Source of the DNA: Clostridia bacterium
GTDB taxonomy: Bacteria > Bacillota > Clostridia > TANB77 > CAG-465
Assembly: GCA_028684095.1 (NCBI GenBank)
Contig: JAQUGQ010000010.1
Span: forward strand, 1 to 56,454
Length of the DNA stretch: 56,454 nt
Direction: 5' to 3'
The notes under the pieces are model-generated. The model was not told where the DNA came from. It saw nothing but the letters and a program-made list of their open reading frames with translations, and ran no database searches. Made by a program: the position numbers and the translations under genes. Position 1 is the first letter of the stretch. The number at the start of each line of letters is the position of its first letter. Shown here piece after piece: positions 33,817 to 43,837 of the stretch.

Positions 33817-35355
33817 ATGAAAGGTAAACAACACTTAATTATGATATTAGATGGAGTTGGTTTAAATGATGAAACTAGAGGTAATGCTTTTAAACTTGCA
33901 AATAAACCTAATATTGATAAATATATAATTAAATATCCAAATACATATTTAGAGTGTAGTGGTCTTGCTGTGGGACTTCCTAAAGGACAAATGGGGAATT
34001 CTGAAGTTGGGCATACAAACATAGGAGCTGGTAGAATAATTTATCAAGAGCTTACTAGAATAACCAAAGAAATAGAAGAAAAAATTTTTTTTCAAAATGA
34101 AAAATTTAGAAAAGCGATATTAAATGTAAAAAAGAATAACAGTGATTTACACTTAATGGGACTTGTTTCTGATGGAGGTGTACATAGTCATATAAATCAT
34201 TTATATGCATTACTTGAACTAGCTAAACAAAATGATGTTAAAAATGTATATATACATGCATTTCTAGATGGTAGAGATACACCACCAACATCAGCAATAG
34301 AATATTTAAAACAATTAGAAGAAAAAACAAAAGAAATTGGATTAGGTAAAATTGCAACAGTTGTTGGAAGATACTATTCAATGGACAGAGATAAACGATA
34401 TGAAAGATTAAAGCTTGCTTATGATATGTTAGTACTAAGTACAGGTTCTAAATTTAAGACAGTTCAAAGAGCTATTGAAAATTCTTATGAAACAGAAACA
34501 TTTGATGAGTTTGTAAAACCTATTATTATAACAAATGATGATGGTGAACCTATAGCTAAAATTAAAGATAACGATTCAGTTATATTCTTTAATTTTAGAC
34601 CAGATAGAGCTAGACAATTAGTGCATGCTCTAATAGATACAAATTACACATGTTTTGAAAGAGAAATAAAGCCAAACAACTTAATATTTGTTACTATGAC
34701 TAAATATGATGAAACTTTAAAGAATGTTTTGATTGCATATAGTCCACAAAAGATAAGTAATACAATAGGTGAATATATTAGTAAACTAGGACTTACTCAA
34801 CTTAGAATAGCTGAGACTGAAAAATATGCACATGTAACATTTTTCTTCAACGGTGGGGAAGAAAAAGAATATCCAAATGAAGATAGAATATTAGTTCCAT
34901 CATCAAAAGTTGCAACATATGATTTGAAACCAGAAATGTCTGCAAGAGAAATAACAGAAAAAGTTGTAGAAGCTATTGATGCTAAAAAATATGATTTAAT
35001 TATCATGAACTATGCAAATGGAGATATGGTAGGTCATACAGGAAATTTAGAAAAAACAATAGAATCAATTCAAGTGTTAGATGAATGTGTAGGTAGAGTT
35101 ATTTCTAAAATAGAAGAAGTAAAAGGTGAAGCTATAATAACAGCTGATCATGGAAATAGTGAATATATGTTAGATTTAAAAACTGGTCAACCTATAACTT
35201 CTCACTCAACGTTTGATGTACCAATCATTATTGTATCAGATAGAATAAAAAATTTAAGAAATGGTAAACTTAGTGATATATCACCAACAATGTTAAATTT
35301 AATGGGTGAAAATATTCCAAAAGAAATGACAGGCAGTAGCATTGTGAAATTGTAG
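33817..35355 (+). CDS. gpmI: 2,3-bisphosphoglycerate-independent phosphoglycerate mutase
   Basis: 512 residues. It converts 3-phosphoglycerate to 2-phosphoglycerate through a phosphoserine. LIMILDGVGLND is the first metal motif, MGNSEVGHTNIGAG carries the nucleophilic serine, HAFLDGRDTPPTSA and GRYYSMDRDKRYER are typical, and TADHGNSEYM plus HSTFDVP hold the later metal ligands. The manganese-dependent cofactor-free form is standard for clostridial spore formers. The likely ribosome site (agagagtg) is rather far, 12-15 bases, from ATG 33817. Confidence 0.96.
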   Translation: MKGKQHLIMILDGVGLNDETRGNAFKLANKPNIDKYIIKYPNTYLECSGLAVGLPKGQMGNSEVGHTNIGAGRIIYQELTRITKEIEEKIFFQNEKFRKAILNVKKNNSDLHLMGLVSDGGVHSHINHLYALLELAKQNDVKNVYIHAFLDGRDTPPTSAIEYLKQLEEKTKEIGLGKIATVVGRYYSMDRDKRYERLKLAYDMLVLSTGSKFKTVQRAIENSYETETFDEFVKPIIITNDDGEPIAKIKDNDSVIFFNFRPDRARQLVHALIDTNYTCFEREIKPNNLIFVTMTKYDETLKNVLIAYSPQKISNTIGEYISKLGLTQLRIAETEKYAHVTFFFNGGEEKEYPNEDRILVPSSKVATYDLKPEMSAREITEKVVEAIDAKKYDLIIMNYANGDMVGHTGNLEKTIESIQVLDECVGRVISKIEEVKGEAIITADHGNSEYMLDLKTGQPITSHSTFDVPIIIVSDRIKNLRNGKLSDISPTMLNLMGENIPKEMTGSSIVKL

Positions 35356-35368
35356 GAGTGGTAGTTAT

Positions 35369-35983
35369 ATGAGTGAAAATTTTAAGATTAATCAAAGATG
35401 TTTAAAGGGAAATACAACATATTTTAAAATAAAAATAAATGAGATGATAGAATATGAAATAAACAAATTAGGAGTGAATCAAGAATCTTATCAAAAATTT
35501 AATTCGAAAATTTCAGAAAATTTTCTAAAATTCACTGATAAGATTACTTTGGGTGAAGATTTTAATGAAGTAATGACAAATTTGAGAGATAAGACTATAT
35601 ATGAATGTGTTGAAATAGATAAAAATTCATCTTCTAGTATGAGACCATTTTTTAAAGATTACATTTTTGATAAAATATATACTATGGGTATAAATATAAA
35701 AAAAGGAATTCTTCCAGACGATTTTGAATTAGAGTTAGAAGAGGCAAAACTTAAAATTGAAGAAGAAAATAAAGAGAAGGAAAAAGAAAAAGAAAAAGAA
35801 AAAGAAAAAGATACAAATGAAATAACATTAACGGTTGAAGATGTAGCTGAAGAAAAACCAGCAGATATAGTTGATCTAATGTGGGATTACTTTTTTGGTA
35901 GTTCACAAACTTCTAGTTCTAAAACTGAAAAAGAGCCTACAAAACAAAAGAATGATGATAAAGATAAAGTTAAAGGTGAATAA
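35369..35983 (+). CDS. Protein of unknown function with a Glu-Lys repeat
   Basis: 204 residues, soluble. Residues 1-125 look helical with a conserved-looking middle (MRPFFKDYIFDKIYTMGINI). A charged low-complexity tract of alternating Glu and Lys (about 131-150, encoded by aaagaa repeats at 35774-35810) follows. Then comes a linker to a short hydrophobic patch (DIVDLMWDYFFG) and a polar tail. I do not recognise the family. It lies between gpmI (13 bases) and eno, so it is likely transcribed with glycolytic genes. The repeat may vary in length. Confidence 0.7.
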   Translation: MSENFKINQRCLKGNTTYFKIKINEMIEYEINKLGVNQESYQKFNSKISENFLKFTDKITLGEDFNEVMTNLRDKTIYECVEIDKNSSSSMRPFFKDYIFDKIYTMGINIKKGILPDDFELELEEAKLKIEEENKEKEKEKEKEKEKDTNEITLTVEDVAEEKPADIVDLMWDYFFGSSQTSSSKTEKEPTKQKNDDKDKVKGE

Positions 35984-36037
35984 ATATATAATATCTACTA
36001 TTTTACATATAATAATGTAGTAAATTTATATAATTAA

Positions 36038-37372
<1,335 letters not shown>

Positions 37373-37460
37373 TTAATTAAAACAAATAAACCCACTGCAT
37401 CTTGCATTTGTAGCATTTTGTGGTGGATTTTATTACTTAAAGAAGGGATTGTAGTATAAG

Positions 37461-38777
37461 ATGCTAAATATAAAAGAAAAATTATATATAAAGATAAATG
37501 AAAAATACTTTTCTACTTTTTGGGTAATTATTCAAGCTTTATTTTTACTTATAATAGGTATACTTATATTAAATATAACAAATAGATTTTTAACTCTAAT
37601 AATAACATATGCAATTTCAGTATTTTTTATAGTAATAGGTTTATCTGGGGTATTTCAAAATATATTTTCAAATAATAATAAATTGAAAGTTATGAGTGTT
37701 TTTAATAGTTTGTTTAATATATCTATAAGTATATTATTTATATATAATCCTAAAATACTTTTATCAATATTTCCGATTTTATTTACATTATATATATTTA
37801 TTGATTCAATAATAAAAACAGTTATATGTTTAATACATATAGAAAATAAGCTTGAAAACAGGTATATTCTAATATTAAGAACGGCTCTGACATATGTGTT
37901 TTTAGTAATATTAGTATTTTTCCCTATATTTAGATCCAAAGTGACATATATAATAGTAGGTATATATTTTATACTTCTTGCAATTACATATTTTTTAGAT
38001 GGAATTGATTTATTAGTACCTACAAAAAACAAAGATAAAATCAAAAGGAGAATCAGAATTGTACTGCCTGTATTTATAGCAGCATTTATACCTAGAAAAG
38101 TTTTAAAAGAAATAAATAAAATGTTTCAAGTTAAGGAAAAGTATGATAAATATATAATAAAGAAGCAAGAAGTGATTCCAGATATTGAAGTGTTAATACA
38201 CATAAAAGAAGGACAAATAGAAAGTTTTGGACATGTGGATATATATATAAATAATATAGTTATATCATACGGACCATATGATTATAAAAGTAATAAATTA
38301 AAGTTGTCGGTAAGCGATGGCGTACTGCTTGAGATAGATAAACATAATTACATACAGTTTTGTAATAAAATTGAGAATCAAAATATAATTTCATTTGGAC
38401 TTAAAATTACAGATATACAAAAAAATATGATCAGTAAAAAATTAGAAAAGATAAAAGAAGATACATATGAATGGAAACCAATTAGTAATACACATAATAA
38501 AGATTACAATATTAATACAAATAGACTTTATTATGAAACAGGTGCTAAATTCTATAAATTTAAAAAAGGGAAATTTAAAACATTTTTTGTATTTAATACT
38601 AATTGCGTTAAACTGGTTGATGAACTTATAGGAACATCGGGAATAGACTTACTTAGTGTAAACGGATTAATAGCTCCAGGTACATATTATGATTATTTAA
38701 GTAGAGAATTTAGAAGAAAAAATTCTATTGTTGTATCTAAAGAAATATATTTGCATAAAACAAAAAATAGTAAATAA
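37461..38777 (+). CDS. DUF308-like membrane protein fused to an NlpC/P60-like domain
   Basis: 438 residues. Residues 10-185 hold about six hydrophobic helices in pairs, as in HdeD/DUF308 proteins. After a basic linker, residues 240-430 resemble the permuted papain-like (NlpC/P60, DUF4105-type) fold: SFGHVDIYI supplies a histidine and FFVFNTNCVKLVDELIG a cysteine after Asn, followed by GLIAPGTYYDYLS. Such domains cleave or transfer amide or acyl groups. The membrane location suggests action on a membrane or wall substrate; which side is not clear. It starts 90 bases after eno behind agaaggg. Confidence 0.6.
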   Translation: MLNIKEKLYIKINEKYFSTFWVIIQALFLLIIGILILNITNRFLTLIITYAISVFFIVIGLSGVFQNIFSNNNKLKVMSVFNSLFNISISILFIYNPKILLSIFPILFTLYIFIDSIIKTVICLIHIENKLENRYILILRTALTYVFLVILVFFPIFRSKVTYIIVGIYFILLAITYFLDGIDLLVPTKNKDKIKRRIRIVLPVFIAAFIPRKVLKEINKMFQVKEKYDKYIIKKQEVIPDIEVLIHIKEGQIESFGHVDIYINNIVISYGPYDYKSNKLKLSVSDGVLLEIDKHNYIQFCNKIENQNIISFGLKITDIQKNMISKKLEKIKEDTYEWKPISNTHNKDYNINTNRLYYETGAKFYKFKKGKFKTFFVFNTNCVKLVDELIGTSGIDLLSVNGLIAPGTYYDYLSREFRRKNSIVVSKEIYLHKTKNSK

Positions 38778-38799
38778 TTAAATTGTATATTAACAAAAA

Positions 38800-38836
38800 A
38801 GTAACAGGACATATTAATATATATGTCCTGTTACTC
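38800..38836. terminator. Bidirectional terminator
   Basis: A perfect 15-bp stem (38800-38814 with 38821-38835, loop taatat), with the stop codon of the - strand gene inside. An A-run to the left serves the - strand, while the + strand side has only a weak T-tract. Confidence 0.8.
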
Positions 38837-39293
38837 TACTAATTTGTTTCTCAAGAATATCCATTTGGTCTTTAAGATCATCTTTAGTATAAGGATATTC
38901 ATCAGATGAAGAGTACACATCATCAAAGAAATCAAATTGAAACTTAATTTCAGAATATTTTGCGTTAAGATTTTGGATTTCTAACAAATCAGCTTTATTC
39001 TGTATATGAGTATAGATAAGAATTTCATACAAATCAGCTACTTTATTGTTTTTAGCATATCCGAAATATTCTCTTCGTAATTTGTCATGCCGAATTGCTT
39101 TCTCTGCTATTAAATTTGCTACAGCTTCATTAACGATGCAATTAGATATCGCATAATGTAAAACTTTAGATATTGTGCTTGTGGAAACATGATATAAAGA
39201 AGCAAGATATGACATGTTTATAGTATCAGAATTATTCGCATAACTATCAGCAATTTCAAAAATTTGTACGTTTGTTAATTTCCGCTTGCCCAT
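38814..39293 (-). CDS. Helix-turn-helix protein of unknown role
   Basis: 159 residues. The N-terminal 60 residues look like an HTH: LTNVQIFEIADSY, then MSYLASLYHVSTSTISKVL as turn and recognition helix. The remainder is helical and acidic and ends in a probable coiled coil (DQMDILEKQISR). It may be a small regulator, possibly from a phage or other mobile source. Its base and codon use differs from the neighbours: two CGG arginine codons (39282-39284 and 39090-39092) in a window where CGG is nearly absent. The start follows aaaggagg. Confidence 0.65.
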   Translation of the reverse strand: MGKRKLTNVQIFEIADSYANNSDTINMSYLASLYHVSTSTISKVLHYAISNCIVNEAVANLIAEKAIRHDKLRREYFGYAKNNKVADLYEILIYTHIQNKADLLEIQNLNAKYSEIKFQFDFFDDVYSSSDEYPYTKDDLKDQMDILEKQISRVTGHIY

Positions 39294-39634
39294 TACATAA
39301 GCCTCCTTTAAAATAATTATTTTAAAACCATGACTTAACTTTACATAATTATACCATTATTTGATAAGAATGTCAATACTATATACAAAGAACTTGCAAG
39401 TCTCTAACTATCTATAATTGTATAAAATAGAAAATAATATTACCAGTATATATTTGATTTAATTTTCGTTATTTAGAGTCTTTGAAAAAATAAATCATTT
39501 CTATTATTCTTAATTAATATTTATAGAATCTTATTTATAATTAAGTACATAATCAGTATTATATATTTATTAATAACTTTATTTTGTCAACAATTGAAAA
39601 ATTCATACGAAATATGCATTTTTTAACAAAATAT

Positions 39635-39663
39635 TTGACTTTATTTTAAAAATACTGTATAAT
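39635..39663 (+). promoter_or_regulatory. Promoter of leader copy A
   Basis: TTGACT at 39635-39640, a 17-base spacer and TATAAT at 39658-39663. The first hairpin of copy A begins within about 10 bases of the expected start point. Confidence 0.8.
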
Positions 39664-39669
39664 ATACCA

Positions 39670-39828
39670 AGTGTAAGTATTAGATATACTTAAATTTAAT
39701 TTTTTTGATATGTTGAAATGTTGATATACATGTTGAAGATAATTTTTGATCGGGTACAAATAAATTAATATTATATAGGTATAAAAGATATACCTGTATT
39801 TTGTAATTAATAAAAAGTAGATAAAAAA
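39670..39828 (+). ncRNA. Tandem leader element, copy A
   Basis: Hairpin 1: taagtat/atactta (39674-39692). It is followed by atgttgaaatgttgatatac, the block ttttgatcgggt ending at 39755, and hairpin 2: aggtata/tatacct (39777-39795). The 3' end is gtaattaataaa. All five parts recur in the same order in copy B. Confidence 0.55.
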
Positions 39829-39892
39829 CAAATAATATAATTAGAAGTGATGTATATCATACTTGTTAATATTTTATTAGTTTTGAAAATTG

Positions 39893-39922
39893 TATTTACT
39901 TTTTAAAAATATTACATAATAT
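39893..39922 (+). promoter_or_regulatory. Promoter of leader copy B
   Basis: A weaker match: TTTACT near 39895, a 16-base spacer and TAATAT ending near 39922. It is in the same position relative to the element as in copy A. Confidence 0.45.
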
Positions 39923-39926
39923 ACAA

Positions 39927-40102
39927 AGTATAAGTGTTTATACACTTAAGTTTAAATTGGTTGTAAATATGTTGAAGTGTTGATATACATATTGGAAATA
40001 AATTTTGATCGGGTGAAAAACAAATTAGAAATTAATGTTAATTTTATTTAGGTATATAAAATGTACCTTGTGTTCGTGTAATTAATAAATAGTGATAAAA
40101 AA
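39927..40102 (+). ncRNA. Tandem leader element, copy B
   Basis: Hairpin 1: taagtgt/acactta (39931-39948). Compared with copy A, an A-T pair has become G-C with both partners changed. The block ttttgatcgggt ends at 40014. Hairpin 2: aggtata/tgtacct (40050-40068), where a T-A pair has become T-G. The 3' end is again gtaattaataaa. Confidence 0.55.
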
Positions 40103-40188
40103 TTAAGTAATAATATTATTAAATAAATAAAATATAAAAAAAGAGATAATATGTAAAATTACATATTAATGGAGGAGAAAGTAAAAAA

Positions 40189-42108
40189 ATGATTAATAAA
40201 ACAAAAAAACAAAATGGAGAAATTGTTCAAAGAAGTACAGATGAAGATGTAATAAATGTTAGTTTATTACAAGATATAAGTAAAAAAATGAATTCAAACG
40301 ATAAAGTTCAATTTGAAGATAATTATATACAACATAAAAATACAAATAATAATATCAACAACAAAACTAATAACAATAACAACAAAACTAATAACAATAA
40401 CAATAATAATAATAATTCAAGTAAGTCAAAACTTAAAATAATACCACTAGGAGGACTTAATGAAATAGGAAAAAACATGACTGTTTTCGAATATGGAAAT
40501 GACATTGTAGTTTTAGACTGTGGATTAGCTTTTCCAGATGATGAAATGCTTGGTGTAGACTTAGTTATACCTGATATCACATATTTAGAAAAGAATAAAG
40601 AGAAAGTAAGGGCATTAGTATTAACACATGGTCATGAAGATCATATAGGTGCAATACCTTACTTTTTAAGAAAAATTAAAGTACCTATATATGGTACAAA
40701 ACTTACACTTGGTTTAGTAAAAGCTAAACTTATTGAACATAAATTAGATAAAACTACAGATTTTAGATATGTTAATTATAGAGATATAATAACTATAGGT
40801 AAAATGAAAATTGAATTTATACGTGTAAATCATTCTATAGCAGATGCTTCAGCAATAGCTATAACAACACCAGAAGGTACAGTTATACATACAGGAGATT
40901 TTAAGATAGATTTTACACCAATCGATGATGAAATGATAGATTTAAATAGATTCGCAGAACTTGGTAATCAAGGTGTAACTCTTTTAATGTCAGATAGTAC
41001 AAATGTAGAAAGACCTGGATATACAATGTCTGAAAAAAATGTTGGAGATGAATTTGATAGATTATTTTTGAATTGTACAAAAAGAATTATAGTTGCAACA
41101 TTTTCTTCAAATATACATAGAATGCAACAAGTTATTAATACTGCAGTAAAATGCAAAAGAAAAGTAGCTGTTGTAGGAAGAAGTATGGTTAATGTTATAA
41201 AAGTTGGAACCGAACTTGGATATATATCAGCTCCTGAAGGAACAATTATTGATATAGATAAAGTAGGTATATACAACCCAGAACAACTAGTAATAATAAC
41301 AACTGGATCACAAGGTGAACCAATGTCTGCATTATCTAGAATGGCTGTAGGAGAACACAGAAAAATTGCTATTAATCCAGATGACTTAATAATATTTTCA
41401 TCTTCAGCAATACCTGGAAATGAAAAATCAATTAATAGAGTAATAGATGAATTAGAAAAATTAGGTGCTGAAGTTATATATAATGAACTTGCTGATGTTC
41501 ATGTATCAGGTCATGCTTGTCAAGAAGAATTAAAATTAATGCTTAGTTTAGTAAAACCTAAATACTTTATGCCAGTACATGGTGAATTTAGATTTCTAAA
41601 ACATCATGGAGAACTTGCAGCTTCTATAGGTAATCCTAAAGAAAATATATTTATCATGGAAAATGGTAAATCTTTAGAAATAAGTAATGGAGTAGTTAAA
41701 AAAGGTGCACAAGTTCCTTCAGGAATTGTATTTATTGATGGTCTTGGTGTAGGTGATGTAGGTAATATAGTTGTTAAAGACAGACAATTACTATCTGAAA
41801 ATGGTATGATTATTGTTATTATAACTATGGATAGAAAAACTGCTAACATTGTAGCTGGTCCAGAAATAGTAACTCGTGGATTCGTATATGTAAGAGAAAG
41901 CGAAGAGCTAATGGAAGAAATTAAAACAGTAGCTAGAGAAGAACTTGAATTATGTATAAGAAACAAACAATTTGAATGGTCTACAATTAAGAGTAATGTA
42001 AGGGAAAGCTTAATGTCATATATATACAAAAAAATAAAACGTGAACCAATGATATTACCAATAATATCAGAAGTAGATATAGATACATACATGAAAAATA
42101 AAATTTGA
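40189..42108 (+). CDS. rnj: Ribonuclease J
   Basis: 639 residues. A metallo-beta-lactamase/beta-CASP nuclease with 5' exonuclease and endonuclease activity, a main mRNA decay and rRNA processing enzyme in Firmicutes. The core starts near residue 80 with LKIIPLGGLNEIGKNM. The metal site is LTHGHEDHIGA (147-152). Later motifs are VNHSIADASAIA, HTGDFKID, GRSMVNVIKVG, TGSQGEPMSALSRMA and HVSGHACQEELKLM. About 80 extra N-terminal residues precede the core, including a 25-residue Asn-rich tract (about 52-77) coded by AAT/AAC repeats. The start follows ggaggag. Confidence 0.93.
   Translation: MINKTKKQNGEIVQRSTDEDVINVSLLQDISKKMNSNDKVQFEDNYIQHKNTNNNINNKTNNNNNKTNNNNNNNNNSSKSKLKIIPLGGLNEIGKNMTVFEYGNDIVVLDCGLAFPDDEMLGVDLVIPDITYLEKNKEKVRALVLTHGHEDHIGAIPYFLRKIKVPIYGTKLTLGLVKAKLIEHKLDKTTDFRYVNYRDIITIGKMKIEFIRVNHSIADASAIAITTPEGTVIHTGDFKIDFTPIDDEMIDLNRFAELGNQGVTLLMSDSTNVERPGYTMSEKNVGDEFDRLFLNCTKRIIVATFSSNIHRMQQVINTAVKCKRKVAVVGRSMVNVIKVGTELGYISAPEGTIIDIDKVGIYNPEQLVIITTGSQGEPMSALSRMAVGEHRKIAINPDDLIIFSSSAIPGNEKSINRVIDELEKLGAEVIYNELADVHVSGHACQEELKLMLSLVKPKYFMPVHGEFRFLKHHGELAASIGNPKENIFIMENGKSLEISNGVVKKGAQVPSGIVFIDGLGVGDVGNIVVKDRQLLSENGMIIVIITMDRKTANIVAGPEIVTRGFVYVRESEELMEEIKTVAREELELCIRNKQFEWSTIKSNVRESLMSYIYKKIKREPMILPIISEVDIDTYMKNKI
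40339..40419 (+). repeat. AAC/AAT trinucleotide tract inside RNase J
   Basis: A near-continuous run of aat and aac codons with a few aaa-act interruptions encodes poly-asparagine between the N-terminal extension and the nuclease core. As the unit is three bases, changes in copy number would keep the frame. Confidence 0.85.
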
Positions 42109-42141
42109 AAATAGAGATAAATCTAAAAATGGGTGATTGAT

Positions 42142-43812
42142 ATGGAAAAATATATAGAACTTAGTAATTTAATGTTTCCTGAATTAAATAAAACAGTTGA
42201 AGATTTGGAAACAAAATATCCGAAAAGAAATATAGAAGGGTCAGTTACAAGATTTGCTCCTTCTCCAACGGGTTTTCTACATACAGGTGCTTTGTTTACT
42301 TCATTAGTAAATAAAAGAATTGCTGATCAAACTAATGGTATTTTTTATTTAAGAATAGAAGATACAGATAAAAAAAGAGAAGTAGATGGAAGTGTAACAT
42401 TACTTACAAGTGAAATGAAAAAGTTTGGTATACTGCCAAATGAAGGTGTAATGAGTGATACTGAAGAAGTAGGAGAATATGGTCCATATACTCAAAGTAA
42501 AAGAGAAGAAATATATAATATATGTGCTAAACATTTAATAAGTAAGGGGTTTGCATATCCTTGTTTTTGCACTAATGAAATGTTAAGTGTAACTAGAGAA
42601 ATGCAAGAGAAAAACAAACAAATGTCTGGATATTATGGAATATATGCAAGATGCAGAAATTTGTCTGTAGAAGAAATGATAGAAAAAGTGAAATCCGGTG
42701 AAAAATATATAATTAGACTTAAATCTTCTGGAAATCACATGAAAAAAATATCTTTTATTGACATGATTAGGGGAAAAATAGATATAGCTGAAAATGATCA
42801 AGACATAGTTATTATAAAATCAGATAACTTACCAACATACCATTTTGCACATGTTGTTGATGATCATTTTATGAGAACTACGCATGTTATGAGAGGTGAA
42901 GAATGGATACCATCTGTTCCAATTCATTTAGAATTATTTACAAAAATGGGATTTAAACTTCCTAAATTTGCTCATTTTCCAACAATTATGGTACAAGATG
43001 GAGTAAGTAAAAGAAAACTTAGTAAACGTAAAGATAAAGAAGCAGCAGTTTCATTTTTCTTAAATAATGGGTATCCTATAGAAGCAGTTCTTGAATATTT
43101 ACTTTCAGTTATAAATTCAGATTATGAACCATGGAGAATGAAAAATTTAGATAAAGATATGTTTGATTTTAATATTAGACTTGAAAAAATGAATAGTGCA
43201 GGAGCTTTGTTTGATATATTTAAATTAAATGACATAAGCAAAGAATATATATCAAAGCTAACTTCTAAAGAATTATTGGATAAAATATTAATTTGGTCTA
43301 AAGAATATAACCAAGAAATATTTGATTTATTAAATATAGATTTAGTATTTAGTTTGAAAATGCTAGGTATTGAAAGAGATAATGTAAAAAAAATACGTAA
43401 AGATTTAGTTAAATATGAAGATATATCAACAAGCTTTATATATTTTTTTGATAAAAAATTTGAAGAAGATATACGAAACGGATATGATTTTGAATATACA
43501 GATAAAATAACTAAAGAAGTCGTAAAACAAGTTTTAAGTAAATATTTAGAAATATATAATCATAATGATGATAAAGAATTATGGTTTAGTAGAGTTAAGT
43601 TAGTAGCAAGTTCATTAGGATTTTGCAGTGATATGAAAGAATATAAATTAAATCCAGAAAAATACATTGGAAATATTTCAGATGTGGCTGGTATAATAAG
43701 AATAAGTATTACAAATAGAAAAAATACGCCGGACATATATGCCATTATGCAGGTTTTAGGCGAATCAAAAGTAAAATCTAGAATAAATAATTGTATAAAT
43801 TATTTAATATAA
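42142..43812 (+). CDS. gltX: Glutamyl-tRNA synthetase
   Basis: 556 residues, longer than the roughly 480-500 usual for bacterial GluRS, with a long C-terminal anticodon-binding part. The class I start is RFAPSPTGFLHTGAL; YLRIEDTDKKREV and the loop KRKLSKRKDKEA are typical. It charges tRNA-Glu and, where no GlnRS exists, also tRNA-Gln. A cysteine-rich patch (YPCFCTNEM and ARCRN) suggests a zinc site. The ATG at 42142 is used with gggtgat before it; the GTG at 42133 overlaps that site. It lies 33 bases after the RNase J gene. Confidence 0.93.
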   Translation: MEKYIELSNLMFPELNKTVEDLETKYPKRNIEGSVTRFAPSPTGFLHTGALFTSLVNKRIADQTNGIFYLRIEDTDKKREVDGSVTLLTSEMKKFGILPNEGVMSDTEEVGEYGPYTQSKREEIYNICAKHLISKGFAYPCFCTNEMLSVTREMQEKNKQMSGYYGIYARCRNLSVEEMIEKVKSGEKYIIRLKSSGNHMKKISFIDMIRGKIDIAENDQDIVIIKSDNLPTYHFAHVVDDHFMRTTHVMRGEEWIPSVPIHLELFTKMGFKLPKFAHFPTIMVQDGVSKRKLSKRKDKEAAVSFFLNNGYPIEAVLEYLLSVINSDYEPWRMKNLDKDMFDFNIRLEKMNSAGALFDIFKLNDISKEYISKLTSKELLDKILIWSKEYNQEIFDLLNIDLVFSLKMLGIERDNVKKIRKDLVKYEDISTSFIYFFDKKFEEDIRNGYDFEYTDKITKEVVKQVLSKYLEIYNHNDDKELWFSRVKLVASSLGFCSDMKEYKLNPEKYIGNISDVAGIIRISITNRKNTPDIYAIMQVLGESKVKSRINNCINYLI

Positions 43813-43837
43813 TTTTAAATAGAAGGGGGAAAAAATT

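Larger units (their letters stand above)
39294..40188 (+). promoter_or_regulatory. Long leader region of RNase J with tandem structured elements
   Basis: 895 bases without a gene. The left third (to about 39630) is AT-rich and featureless to my eye. The rest holds two tandem copies of a promoter plus structured element (39635-39828 and about 39893-40102) and then about 85 bases of AT-rich DNA to the start codon. No intrinsic terminator is visible between the copies and the gene, so both may be read through into the RNase J gene. Confidence 0.65.
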
